Positions 1-8,446 of a stretch of DNA of 49,663 nucleotides are shown here, piece by piece (the first letter of the stretch is position 1; each line of letters starts with the position of its first letter). The notes beneath the pieces were generated by a model. It searched no databases. It was not told the origin of the DNA and saw only the letters and a list, made by a program, of their open reading frames with translations. This DNA is from Sphingomonadales bacterium (lineage in GTDB: Bacteria; Pseudomonadota; Alphaproteobacteria; Sphingomonadales; Sphingomonadaceae), in contig SBGG01000103.1 in assembly GCA_006226685.1 (NCBI GenBank), forward strand, positions 1-49,663, given 5' to 3'. Both the position numbers and the translations under genes were made by a program.

Positions 1-193
1 CCGCGCCCGAACCGCCCAGCGCGGCCCCGACAAGCCCCCCGACGCAAATACGTGGCAGGCGCAGCTCCGTGATGATGAGCGACGGCAAATCCCCTCCGAA
101 CCAGTCGACAGGAGAAATCCAATAACGCCCCGCCATCAGCGAAAGCAGCATGGCGAAAAGCAGCGTGGCGCCCAGTCCCGCAGAAAGTCTCAT
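1..193 (-). CDS. btuC: BtuC-like FecCD-family ABC permease, N-terminal fragment
   Basis: This is the first 64 or so codons of an integral membrane permease that would move vitamin B12 across the inner membrane; the rest lies beyond the left edge. The visible part has a hydrophobic first helix after MRLSAGLGATLL and then the TELRLPRI segment that precedes the second helix in FecCD/BtuC permeases. Its ATG overlaps the stop of the upstream btuF as ATGA, so translation is probably coupled. Position after a B12 riboswitch, btuB and btuF supports cobalamin over iron-siderophore as substrate. The family is clear; the substrate is inferred from context. Confidence 0.8.
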   Translation of the reverse strand, partial: MRLSAGLGATLLFAMLLSLMAGRYWISPVDWFGGDLPSLIITELRLPRICVGGLVGAALGGSGA

Positions 194-1119
194 ACTCCGG
201 CCTCCCTCTGCCTCTGCTCCTCGTCCCAGTGCTTGCGGATGGCGCCGAGCCGTTCGACCGCGCGAATGATGACCGGGCCGCCGCAATGCAGAAGGCTTGC
301 GGGATAATCCGCGACCATCATCCTGCCTTCCATATGGCGCAGGACCGGGTGGGACAGCATGCGGTTGACCGAAGCACCGGTCCCTGTGTCCATCGTCGCT
401 GCACCGGTCATCACTATGTCCGGTGGAGAGGACAGTATCTGTTCCAGCGTCACCATATCCCATTGGGCAAGCCCCATGCGGCGGCTGGCACTCTCAAAAC
501 CGGTGCGGTGGAGCAACTCGTCAGCCAGCGTCCCCGCCCCCGGCACCAGCCCGCTATCCTGCCAGATAAGAGCGACGGGACGCGAGCCATTGGCCGTCGC
601 GCCTGCATGGGCCATCGCCTGTTCGATGCGGATGTTAAGCGCCCTGCCCTGCATAGCGCGCCCGATCCGGGCGGCAATCTGCATAATTTGCGCCTCGCTC
701 TCTTCTACCGTCGCGGGAACTCCCACCTTCAACAAGGGGATGCCAAGGCGTTCCAGCGCGGCACTGGTTTGCGGCGCGACATGCGGCCCGCTGAGGACGA
801 GATCGGGGCGAAGGGCAACGACATCCTCAGCTGTGCCCGAGACAACCGGGAAACGCCGCGCCCAGTCGAGACGGACCGAAGTAGCGCGCGGATCCTGTGA
901 ATAATGGCTGATCGCGGCGATGTGCGCGGGGTCGGCCACCTGTTCCAATATCGCATCCACGCAGGGGTTCATCGATATGATGCGGGTGGGGACGGTCGAT
1001 GGAGCGCCCTCTCCTTTGGTTCCATTATCGGGTGCGGCACAGGCGGACAGCAACAGCGCCATTCCGGCCATAAGCCTGAAAAACCGGTTGCTGCCTCGCC
1101 TCACCGCCCCGCTCCGCAT
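190..1119 (-). CDS. btuF: Cobalamin ABC transporter substrate-binding lipoprotein (BtuF-like)
   Basis: This periplasmic B12-binding protein would deliver cobalamin from BtuB to the inner-membrane BtuCD complex. It is 309 aa. A basic N-terminus and hydrophobic stretch lead to the lipobox LLSAC, making Cys27 the likely lipidated residue. After it comes the type III binding-protein fold, opening with the PTRIISMNPCVDAILE strand typical of BtuF/FhuD proteins. The start codon overlaps the btuB stop by one base (TGATG), and its own stop overlaps btuC, so the three genes form one coupled operon under the riboswitch upstream of btuB. The binding-protein class is certain; B12 specificity follows from the operon. 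Confidence 0.88.
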   Translation of the reverse strand: MRSGAVRRGSNRFFRLMAGMALLLSACAAPDNGTKGEGAPSTVPTRIISMNPCVDAILEQVADPAHIAAISHYSQDPRATSVRLDWARRFPVVSGTAEDVVALRPDLVLSGPHVAPQTSAALERLGIPLLKVGVPATVEESEAQIMQIAARIGRAMQGRALNIRIEQAMAHAGATANGSRPVALIWQDSGLVPGAGTLADELLHRTGFESASRRMGLAQWDMVTLEQILSSPPDIVMTGAATMDTGTGASVNRMLSHPVLRHMEGRMMVADYPASLLHCGGPVIIRAVERLGAIRKHWDEEQRQREAGV

Positions 1120-3023
1120 CAGAGCCGGAACCTGATGCCCGCATAGGCCGCCCGGCCGAGCGAGCCATAGCCGTAAACACTCTCATACTCCTGATCGAAC
1201 AGATTATCGATGCGGCCATAAACCTCGACCCGATCGGTCACCGGATAGGAGGCGCGAATATCGGTCAACACATAGTCGGCATTGCGATTCGCACCGCTGG
1301 CGCTGTCATAGCTGGCGCTGACATGGGTGATGCTCGCCCCGGTCGACAGGCCAAAGGGCCAGCGATAATCTATGGCGGCATAGGCCTTGTGGCGCGGACG
1401 GCGGGCAAGATCCCGATCCGTGGTCAGATCCTGCGACTTCACATAGCTATAGTTGAAATTGACCAGCAATGCTTCGACCGGTTTCAACCGGATTTCCGCC
1501 TCCAGCCCCTTGGCCAGCGCCCGATCGACATTGTCATAATAGCCGTCAAAGGCATAATCGCACAGCGGCGAAGGGTCACCTGCGCCCGCGCAGGATACAT
1601 AATCGATCAGATTGCGCGTCTTGCGCCGAAACCAGGTGACACCGACCTGCACGGCATCGTCAAGCGCCTTCTGGACGATACCGACATCCCAGTTTTTCGC
1701 GGTTTCAGGTTTCAGCGCTCCATTCCCATATTCGCTGAAAAGCTGATAGAGCGACGGCGCCTTGAAACCCTCGCCATAGCTGGCGCGAAGGATGGTCGCG
1801 CCGTCATTGGGCGTATAGGCGGCATTGGCCGCGACGGTCGTATGTCCGCCGAACCGGCTGTGGTCGTCATGACGCACCCCGACCGTGGTGGTAAGGCCAA
1901 CCAGGGGCGAAGCCATTAACTGACCATAAAAGCTGGTGATCCGGTTCTTGCCGCCTATGGTGGTGGCGCCATAGCCATAATCGGAGGCGATAGTGAAAGT
2001 GGACCATTCGCGCTCCGCCCCGGTCACCAGCGTCCAGCCGCTCATGATGTCGAAAGTGGACTGAAACTCCACACGTTGATTGCGACCGAATGCATCGTTC
2101 TGATGCTCGACCAGCGCATCCGGATCATAATCGTCGCGGCGCACAGAGGTAATCGAATAAGCGATGCGATTGCGCCAGCGCCCTTCCAGCCCGTTCCAGT
2201 TCACTCCCGCATAACCGATCGCCTCGCGCGTCCGGTTCCGCGCCCTGGTGTCGCCAAAGGCGTAGGTTGGCGGCGGAAAACCATCAAGATCGGTATCGCT
2301 ATGCGAATACCAGCCGCGCAGATCGAGAGACAGGTTGTCCGAGATCGTGGTCCGCGCGTTGACATTGGCACCATATTGCTCGGTCCCGTCGCGTTCCGTG
2401 CCGCCACGCTGTTCGCTGAAGGCCGAAATGCCGTCCGTTCGGGCATAGGACGCCCCCGCGCTCAACGCCACGGGCCCCAGCGTGGCGGCACCATTACCGA
2501 CCAGATCGACGGTGTCGCGATAACCATATTCGGCCTGAACATTGCCGCTCGGTCGATCCGTCGGCGCGCGCGTGATTATGTTGACCACGCCGCCGATCGC
2601 CTGGCTGCCCCAGAGCACGGACTGCGGGCCGCGCACCACTTCGATGCGTTCCAGATTGCCGGACATCAGGCGCCCGAAATCAAACCCGCCCGCCGGCGAC
2701 GACGGATCGTTTATCTTCACGCCATCGATCAGGGCAACTGTATGTTCCGAGGATGCCCCGCGCACGAACACGCTGGAAAAAGTCCCCGTGCCGCCATTGC
2801 GGGTAATGGCCATGCCCGGCACCGTCCTCAGCAATTCGGAAACGGACGGGGTCTGCAATCGCGCGATATCATCGGCATCGATCACACTGACCGAGAGGCC
2901 GACCTTGCTGATCGGTGTAGCTGTGCGGTTGGCGGTAACGATGATGTCGTCGCTGTCCTGCGCCCATGCGGCGGCAGGAATAGAAACCGCGCAAAGCATG
3001 GCCGCGGCATGAAATCTGGTCAC
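1119..3023 (-). CDS. btuB: TonB-dependent vitamin B12 outer-membrane receptor (BtuB)
   Basis: The protein is an outer-membrane beta-barrel that imports cobalamin using TonB energy. A signal peptide ends at AAAWA|Q, followed by a TonB-box-like segment (DDIIVTANR). The plug domain has the GMAITRNGG, VRGASSEHT and EVVRGPQSVLWGSQAIGGVVNI motifs, and the barrel ends in the C-terminal FRL typical of outer-membrane proteins. I chose the GTG at 3023 because an AGAAGGGG ribosome-binding site lies six bases upstream; an in-frame ATG at 3053 would give 644 aa, but it places the RBS inside the gene. From the GTG the protein is 634 aa, close to E. coli BtuB (about 614). It is the first gene after the cobalamin riboswitch. 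Confidence 0.92.
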   Translation of the reverse strand: MTRFHAAAMLCAVSIPAAAWAQDSDDIIVTANRTATPISKVGLSVSVIDADDIARLQTPSVSELLRTVPGMAITRNGGTGTFSSVFVRGASSEHTVALIDGVKINDPSSPAGGFDFGRLMSGNLERIEVVRGPQSVLWGSQAIGGVVNIITRAPTDRPSGNVQAEYGYRDTVDLVGNGAATLGPVALSAGASYARTDGISAFSEQRGGTERDGTEQYGANVNARTTISDNLSLDLRGWYSHSDTDLDGFPPPTYAFGDTRARNRTREAIGYAGVNWNGLEGRWRNRIAYSITSVRRDDYDPDALVEHQNDAFGRNQRVEFQSTFDIMSGWTLVTGAEREWSTFTIASDYGYGATTIGGKNRITSFYGQLMASPLVGLTTTVGVRHDDHSRFGGHTTVAANAAYTPNDGATILRASYGEGFKAPSLYQLFSEYGNGALKPETAKNWDVGIVQKALDDAVQVGVTWFRRKTRNLIDYVSCAGAGDPSPLCDYAFDGYYDNVDRALAKGLEAEIRLKPVEALLVNFNYSYVKSQDLTTDRDLARRPRHKAYAAIDYRWPFGLSTGASITHVSASYDSASGANRNADYVLTDIRASYPVTDRVEVYGRIDNLFDQEYESVYGYGSLGRAAYAGIRFRL

Positions 3024-3109
3024 TCTGGTCCCCTTCTGCGTGACGTTGCACAAGCAGTCGCCACGCGAGGGGTGCCCCCTCGTTCACCCGGTACACCCCG
3101 CCCGCATGA

Positions 3110-3306
3110 AGAACGACCGCGTCAGGCAGGTCTCCTGGCTTTCGGGTCATCGCTTTGCCGCCTCACCTTCCCGGATGATCTCCAGTGGCCTGTCGAGGCG
3201 GCGGCTCGCCGATTACAGTTGCGGGGGCAGCTCCGGCTTCATGGGCTTGACCCATATGGTTCCGGATTCCCTTTTCATCCCCTTGCGGGGAACCTGTCGC
3301 TCGGGC
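3110..3306 (-). ncRNA. Cobalamin (B12) riboswitch
   Basis: On the minus strand the full B12 box AGCCAGGAGACCTGCC lies at 3140-3125. It is preceded by the other conserved aptamer blocks in the right order: GGTTCCCC...GGGGATGAAAAGGGAA, GAGCTGCCCCCGCAACTGTAA, GGCCACTGG, and GGGAAGG before CGATGACCCGAAAGCC. The region between aptamer and btuB start (3024-3109) is the expression platform. It contains a perfect 7-bp hairpin, CGAGGGG/CCCCTCG, at 3066-3082. No U-tract follows this hairpin, so control is more likely at translation initiation than by termination. When B12 is bound, btuBFC expression should fall. Aptamer ends are approximate. Confidence 0.95.
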
Positions 3307-3359
3307 CCCTATCGTCCAAAATCATGATGACGGCAAGTGCCCGGCAATGCCGTCCCGAC

Positions 3360-3396
3360 AAAAAGAGGGGCGGCCATCCTTATGGAAGCCGCCCCT
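3360..3396 (-). terminator. Rho-independent terminator of the 897-aa TonB receptor gene
   Basis: Reading the minus strand, a perfect 9-bp stem AGGGGCGGC/GCCGCCCCT with a 13-nt loop is followed directly by CTTTTTG. It starts about 25 bases after the stop of the upstream receptor gene and lies before the btuB riboswitch, so it separates the two transcription units. Confidence 0.88.
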
Positions 3397-3421
3397 GAGA
3401 ATGCTGACACAAAGGGGTATG

Positions 3422-6097
3422 TCAGAATTTCACGGTCCACGAAGCCGAGAAGGACGTGCCCAGCTTGTAGAGGTTGTAATAGATGCGGTTCGAGCCAGAT
3501 TCCTGATATTCCTTGAACTTCCGGCCGGTGATGTTCCGGGCTTCCAGCTTCAGCTCGCTGTCGATGCCACCGAGCCTGATGCCCTGACGCATCACGAAAT
3601 CGAGGTTGAGGCCGGGATATTCATAGATATCAGGCTGCCCCGCCGGACCACGACCGGTAACGCGCTTGCTCGCATAGGTCAGGAGCAGCGTCTGCTGAGA
3701 CAATTTATCCGTGTCCTCAAGTCCGAGCTGAAGGTTGACCAGATGATCGGACTGACCGGTCAGAGCATCGCCATCGTTAAAATAATTGGATGCCGGGAAA
3801 ACACCCGCGCCGTAGATCGAGGTCGTGTCATTGGCGCCGACCTTAATTTCCGACTTGGTATAGGTGTAGTTGGCGACAACCACCGCACGGCGTGTCGAGA
3901 AGAAGCCACCATCAGCCAAGCCATCGAGCGGGAAATATTTCTGCACCTCGACTTCCGCACCATAAAGGCGGGCTTCGGGCGCATTAGCATAGCCGGTGAT
4001 CGGATCGTTACCGGACTGGATCGAAACATAGGCTTCGATCGGCTTGTCGATCTTCTTGTAGAAACCGGCGAGCGAGAAACGTTGATCCCTGGCGAAATAC
4101 CATTCGAACCGGGCTTCGCCATTATAGAGGACGCTGTCGGTCAGATTGGGGTTACCGATATAGGACCTGTTCGTTTCCGGGTCATAGAAATTCTGGTTCA
4201 GCAGTTCGCGGAACTGCGGACGCGCGATCGTCTTGGATCCGTTCAGACGCACCTGCATCTGCGGCGAAATCTCATAGGTGATTGTCAGCGCGGGCAGCCA
4301 ATAGTCTTTCTTGATCGACGTCGAGGCGCCTTGATTGACCACGCTGTTGAACACCTTGGTCGGATCGACCGACATCATCCCATGTTCGAACCGAACGCCG
4401 GCATTGACGTTGAGGCCATCAACCACATCCCCCTGAAGCTGGACGTAGCCCGCATCGACATTGAGTTTCGCGGTGAAGGCCGGGTCGGTTTCCGTCGTTT
4501 CGATCAGGCCGATGTCATAATAGTTGATGACCGCGGGCTGGAGCAGAAAATCCGGGCGCAGCAGGCCGATACCGTCAATGAAATCATCGCCCGGATCGAA
4601 CTGGAACTCGCGACGGGACGAAAGACGCTTCGTATCCGACATCATATATCCGGCGGACAACATGATGGACGGAGCGATTTCATAACTGAAGTCCGCGCCG
4701 AAAGAATAGAGATCCTCGTTCAGGTTGGAAAAGGCCGCAACCGCTTTACCGCGCTGACGGTCGAGCACGTTGATATAATAAGCGCCATAGGGATCGGCTT
4801 CCTGATTGGTCTTCACATATTCGAAGTCCAGCTCATAAGGAGCCTTGCGCTTGGAATTCGCATAGGCGGCACGCAAATCGACATTGAGACCACCCATGTG
4901 GAATTCGCCGACGAGCTGGGTATCGAACAACTGGCGTTCATACCAGGCGGTGGACTGATCCATATAATCGGCGCCGACGATGCTGCTGTTCTTAACACCA
5001 GCAGCGAGGCTCGCCTGTTTCAATGTGTCGCGAACGAAGACATTGGTCCAACGGATGCTGTTCTTGTCGAATTCAAAACCCAGACCGAGCAAGCCGTTCA
5101 CGACGATGCGGTTGTCAGTAATAACCTTGGTGAAATTGGTATCGACGGCCGACAGATCCACGCTCTGAGCAGTCTGCTGGGTGGTCGAGCGAGTGCGCCA
5201 TTTATTGCTGTAACCGAACGACGCAATAATACCGAGATCCGACCCGCCAAGATCGAACTTCGTGCCACCGCTCAGTTCCGCCGTAAAATTGGCGGGAATA
5301 TTGTCGTTCCGTTGAACCACCGCGTTGCGTCCGGTGATCAGCTGGCTGGCGATCGCCACCGAATCGACATCGCCGATGCGCTCTCCGCTCTTGAAGAAGG
5401 CGTCCAGTGCCGGGGCGTAATCGCGATTGCCGTTATCGAAACCGGTCCAGTCGGTGCCGCTGCCATAATAGGTATAGCCAAGCTGCCCCGAAGTTTCGGT
5501 GTCATATCCGATGCCCCCCTTCACGGACAGAAAGCTCTCCTGCGGAATGGCCTTGGTGGTCAGGTTGATAAGACCACCACCGAATTCGCCGGGGAAATTG
5601 ACTGAGTAGCTTTTCTGTACCAGCGATGATGCAACAACGCTGGTCGGGAACAGGTCGAGCGGCACAACGCGCTTCAGCGGTTCGGGGCTGGGCAGCGGCG
5701 AGCCGTTGAGCAAAGCCGAGGAATAGCGATCGCCAAGACCGCGAACATAGACGAAGCCGTTGCCGACCACGCTAAGGCCGGTCACCCGGCTGAGCGCGCC
5801 TGCAATATCGCCTTCACCGGTCCGCTGAATGTCGGCGGTAGACAACACCGAAACAACAGCGGGCGCCGCCTTCTGAATATTGGCATTGCGCCGCCCCGTG
5901 ACGATGATCGCGCCGGGAATGGAAATTTCGGTTTCCTGTGTCGTGGAACCATTGGCGGCATCATCCTGCGATGCGCTGTCATCGACCGCAGCCGGAGCAG
6001 CGGTATCCTGCGCCATGGCGATTCCACTCATGAAGGACGGTGCGACAAGCGCGGACGACAGGAACAGAAGACGCGCGAGACTAAGCGGCGATGCCAT
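3422..6097 (-). CDS. TonB-dependent outer-membrane receptor, substrate unknown
   Basis: This is a large TonB-dependent transporter of 891 aa from the chosen start. A signal peptide ends at GIAMA|QD and is followed by an acidic linker. The plug contains IIVTGRRNANIQKA, YVRGLGDRYSSALLNGSPLPSP and FGGGLINLTTKAIP, and a long 22-strand-type barrel ends in WTVKF. The ATG at 6097 is preferred over the in-frame ATG at 6115, because GGGGAAAAACC lies just upstream of it. It follows a beta-helix lipoprotein gene, and an 80-nt gap with a GC-rich stem-loop lies between them. This arrangement suggests the lipoprotein is its surface or periplasmic partner. The receptor class is certain; the ligand cannot be read from sequence. 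Confidence 0.9.
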   Translation of the reverse strand: MASPLSLARLLFLSSALVAPSFMSGIAMAQDTAAPAAVDDSASQDDAANGSTTQETEISIPGAIIVTGRRNANIQKAAPAVVSVLSTADIQRTGEGDIAGALSRVTGLSVVGNGFVYVRGLGDRYSSALLNGSPLPSPEPLKRVVPLDLFPTSVVASSLVQKSYSVNFPGEFGGGLINLTTKAIPQESFLSVKGGIGYDTETSGQLGYTYYGSGTDWTGFDNGNRDYAPALDAFFKSGERIGDVDSVAIASQLITGRNAVVQRNDNIPANFTAELSGGTKFDLGGSDLGIIASFGYSNKWRTRSTTQQTAQSVDLSAVDTNFTKVITDNRIVVNGLLGLGFEFDKNSIRWTNVFVRDTLKQASLAAGVKNSSIVGADYMDQSTAWYERQLFDTQLVGEFHMGGLNVDLRAAYANSKRKAPYELDFEYVKTNQEADPYGAYYINVLDRQRGKAVAAFSNLNEDLYSFGADFSYEIAPSIMLSAGYMMSDTKRLSSRREFQFDPGDDFIDGIGLLRPDFLLQPAVINYYDIGLIETTETDPAFTAKLNVDAGYVQLQGDVVDGLNVNAGVRFEHGMMSVDPTKVFNSVVNQGASTSIKKDYWLPALTITYEISPQMQVRLNGSKTIARPQFRELLNQNFYDPETNRSYIGNPNLTDSVLYNGEARFEWYFARDQRFSLAGFYKKIDKPIEAYVSIQSGNDPITGYANAPEARLYGAEVEVQKYFPLDGLADGGFFSTRRAVVVANYTYTKSEIKVGANDTTSIYGAGVFPASNYFNDGDALTGQSDHLVNLQLGLEDTDKLSQQTLLLTYASKRVTGRGPAGQPDIYEYPGLNLDFVMRQGIRLGGIDSELKLEARNITGRKFKEYQESGSNRIYYNLYKLGTSFSASWTVKF

Positions 6098-6177
6098 GGT
6101 TTTTCCCCATTTCAATATTTGGAAACGAGGCGAGGTGCGGCTTTATCGCCGCTCCCCGCCCCTTGTTTCAGCCCCGA

Positions 6178-7779
6178 TCAGGCGGTCGGCAGCGAGGTGC
6201 AGGCCGAGTTGCTGCCAAAGCTCGCCGTGGCGCTGTCGCAGGTCCAACCCTGATACCAGGTGTCGCTCGCATCCTTGACCGCGCCGACATAGCCCGCATT
6301 TTCCATGAACGCGCCGGACGCGCTGTCGTTCAGGCTGCTGGCGTTATAGGCAATGGCAGTGGTTTCCGCCGAGCCATTGATGAACAGGTTGGTCAGGCTC
6401 GGCGTAAAGGTCGAGCTGTTGTTCGTACCAGCTTCGAAGATGGTCTGGGTCTGCGCCGCCGTAACAGTGTCGACAACATTACCCGCGTTGTCCTTGGTGT
6501 TGCCCGTCGAGAAGGCGCCCGAGGCAGAGCATTGCATCACGACCGAGTCGAACAGCGGAACACCAGCTTCATCCGTACCCGAGGTCTGAACCGTCTTGCT
6601 GTTGCGCAGCTGGAGGCAGGACTGACCGGGGCTGACCACCACACCGTTCACCAGATGCGCGTCCATGCCGCCACGCAGCATGATCGCCGCGCCGTTGCCG
6701 GAGGCCGCATTGGCGAGGAAGGTGAAGTTGGCAAGGCGGAAGTTGGTGCGCGGGGTCTGGGTGTCGAAGGCGTTATCGCTATCGCCTTCAATCATGCTGT
6801 CACCCTTGTCGGACCGCTGAACCGCGATCACATATTGCGCGAAGGCCTTCGCGCCGGTGTCGATGTCGAGCGAGTCGTCTTCAGCGCCAGTGATGACGAT
6901 ATGCTTCAGCAGCGGGTGGCCGCCGAACATTTCGATGCCGTCATCCGAGCTGTTGTGGATCTGGATATATTCCATCTTGGTGCCGGTACCGACGCCCGAC
7001 GGGGTCAGGCCCTGCAGTTCCTTGTCGGCCGCAAGCACATAACCGGAATAGCGGATCTGAACATATTTCAGCTCACCGCTGCTGTCGGTGTTGGTCGTGC
7101 CACCATAATAAGCAGGCGAAGCAGCACCTTCGGTGTTCCGATAGCAGCCGGTGGTCCCAGGCGTGGCGATTGACGCTTGGCAATCGGTGATCTGCGCGCG
7201 GCCGAGCAGCACGACACCACCCCACTGGCCCGAAGACTTGTCGGTGATCGAACCGGTGATGTTCTGCTGGCTGGTGAAGATGATCGGCTTATTGGCCTCG
7301 CCAACGGCCATCAGCTTGTTGCCGCGATTGACCGCGAGCCAGGAAATGGCTTTACCGTACAGGATCACGCCCGGCTGAATGGTCAGGGTAACGCCTGCCT
7401 CGCCGCTGGTCGGCGTGGCGCCGAGATCGTCGCCAACATCGACGCGGCCATCCATTTCATAAAGCAGGCCGTCAATCTGCGGCAATATGGTATCGGTATT
7501 GATCTTGGCCGGCAGGGTGCAGACGCGGTAGGTTCCGGTCGGGCCGGTGAGGGTGCCGCCGTCAGCCAGGGCGACTTCGATGCTCGGGCAACCCGCAGCG
7601 GGCGTAACCGATGCGGTCGGGGTGGGCGTCGGGGTCGGCGTGGGGGTCGGCGACGGGTTATTGATGGTGATGTCACCACCGCTGCCCGGCGACGCGACAT
7701 CGTCCGCGCCGCAGGCGCTGAGCGCGGCCATGGCGCAACCTGCCAGCAGGAATTTCGAAATATTCGACTTGCTCATCAT
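6178..7779 (-). CDS. Lipoprotein with right-handed parallel beta-helix character
   Basis: The product is a 533-aa secreted lipoprotein: the signal peptide ends in the lipobox ALSAC, with Cys23 as the likely lipid site. A Pro-Thr repeat linker at about residues 46-57 follows, encoded by a GC-rich DNA repeat near 7620-7660. The rest is rich in Gly, Asn and Asp with short repeated strands such as GGVVLLGRAQI, LKYVQIRYSG, MEYIQIHNSSDDGIEMFGG and LKHIVITGAEDDSLDID. These periodic runs are typical of parallel beta-helix proteins, which often bind or cleave polysaccharide. I see no recognisable lyase catalytic signature. An RBS, GGAGAACAAC, precedes the ATG at 7779. It sits upstream of the TonB receptor gene in the same direction. 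A role as substrate-capturing partner is inference. Confidence 0.75.
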   Translation of the reverse strand: MMSKSNISKFLLAGCAMAALSACGADDVASPGSGGDITINNPSPTPTPTPTPTPTASVTPAAGCPSIEVALADGGTLTGPTGTYRVCTLPAKINTDTILPQIDGLLYEMDGRVDVGDDLGATPTSGEAGVTLTIQPGVILYGKAISWLAVNRGNKLMAVGEANKPIIFTSQQNITGSITDKSSGQWGGVVLLGRAQITDCQASIATPGTTGCYRNTEGAASPAYYGGTTNTDSSGELKYVQIRYSGYVLAADKELQGLTPSGVGTGTKMEYIQIHNSSDDGIEMFGGHPLLKHIVITGAEDDSLDIDTGAKAFAQYVIAVQRSDKGDSMIEGDSDNAFDTQTPRTNFRLANFTFLANAASGNGAAIMLRGGMDAHLVNGVVVSPGQSCLQLRNSKTVQTSGTDEAGVPLFDSVVMQCSASGAFSTGNTKDNAGNVVDTVTAAQTQTIFEAGTNNSSTFTPSLTNLFINGSAETTAIAYNASSLNDSASGAFMENAGYVGAVKDASDTWYQGWTCDSATASFGSNSACTSLPTA

Positions 7780-7899
7780 GTTGTTCTCCGCTCCGGCTCA
7801 GCCGGTCTGTGTTCGAGAAGCGGAGCGCAGCAGAGACAATATGTGATCCCCCTTACGCCCTCACGGCGAGCCAATAGGGGTGAGTCATGACGCGATGGT

Positions 7900-8020
7900 T
7901 TCAGTTAGATTGCAGTTTTGTGAAAGCAAAAACTGCCATGCGAAGCTGTGTCCGCACGGCAACAGTTTTGCAAAATTCTGAATATTTATCCTATTTTTCA
8001 ATAAGATAAATATTTCAAAA
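7900..8020. promoter_or_regulatory. AT-rich intergenic region with several inverted repeats
   Basis: The 274-bp gap between the beta-helix lipoprotein gene and the TPR gene is much more AT-rich than its surroundings. It holds three dyads: GCAGTTTT/AAAACTGC at 7912-7919 and 7929-7936; the small palindrome TTTTGCAAAA near 7965-7974, flanked by CAG and TTCTG; and a perfect 10-bp repeat AATATTTATC/GATAAATATT at 7981-7990 and 8005-8014. The word CAGTTTTG occurs twice. The last dyad could serve as a weak terminator for the TPR gene, since it starts 40 bp after its stop. The first two could be operators for the lipoprotein-receptor operon. Confidence 0.45.
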
Positions 8021-8053
8021 CATTTCCGGGGCCTTCCGCACCGGTTCGCCAGC

Positions 8054-8446
8054 CTACCAGCTGGCGAGATCGACACCAAGTTGACGCAGCCCATCCCGCG
8101 CTACCGCTCGAGACGATCGGACCGACCCGTCCGCCATGTCGAGATCCATGTCCATGCCCGAATTGAGCGCTGCTTTGTAGGCAAGCTGAGCATCGGCCTT
8201 ACGTCCCATGCCCGCATAGGCGTTGCCGAGGTTGATAAGCATGGCGGGGTCTTCCTTGCCCGTCAGGCCGAAAGCGGAGATCTGCGCCTCTGCCCCAGCA
8301 TAATCACGCTGCATCAACGCAGCCGCGACGACTTTCAGGTCTTGATCCTGACCCGCAACCTCTCCCTGCTCGGTGGCCTGAACCGGAGTGATCATCATGA
8401 CCATAGAGAGAGGCGCAAGGGAAAAAGCCAGAGCCTTTTTAAACAT
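8054..8446 (-). CDS. Small secreted TPR-repeat protein
   Basis: This is a 130-aa exported protein with one clear tetratricopeptide unit (AMLINLGNAYAGMGRKADAQLAYKAAL) preceded by a second, weaker one (VVAAALMQRDYAGAEAQIS). The signal peptide MFKKALAFSLAPLSMVMMI ends near QATEQ, so it is probably periplasmic. The ATG at 8446 is chosen because GGAGAAG lies five bases upstream; the reading frame is open further up, but that extension has no export signal. It lies upstream of, and in the same direction as, the beta-helix lipoprotein and TonB receptor genes. The 274-bp gap suggests it has its own promoter. Its partner and function are unknown. Confidence 0.75.
   Translation of the reverse strand: MFKKALAFSLAPLSMVMMITPVQATEQGEVAGQDQDLKVVAAALMQRDYAGAEAQISAFGLTGKEDPAMLINLGNAYAGMGRKADAQLAYKAALNSGMDMDLDMADGSVRSSRAVARDGLRQLGVDLASW

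Noticed and set aside
3066..3082. CGAGGGG/CCCCTCG hairpin as a Rho-independent terminator in the btuB leader
   Set aside because: No U-tract follows the stem, so it is better seen as part of a translational expression platform.
7618..7662. Short-period GC-rich repeat that could suggest a repeat array
   Set aside because: It encodes the in-frame Pro-Thr linker of the beta-helix lipoprotein and has no spacers, so it is not a CRISPR array.
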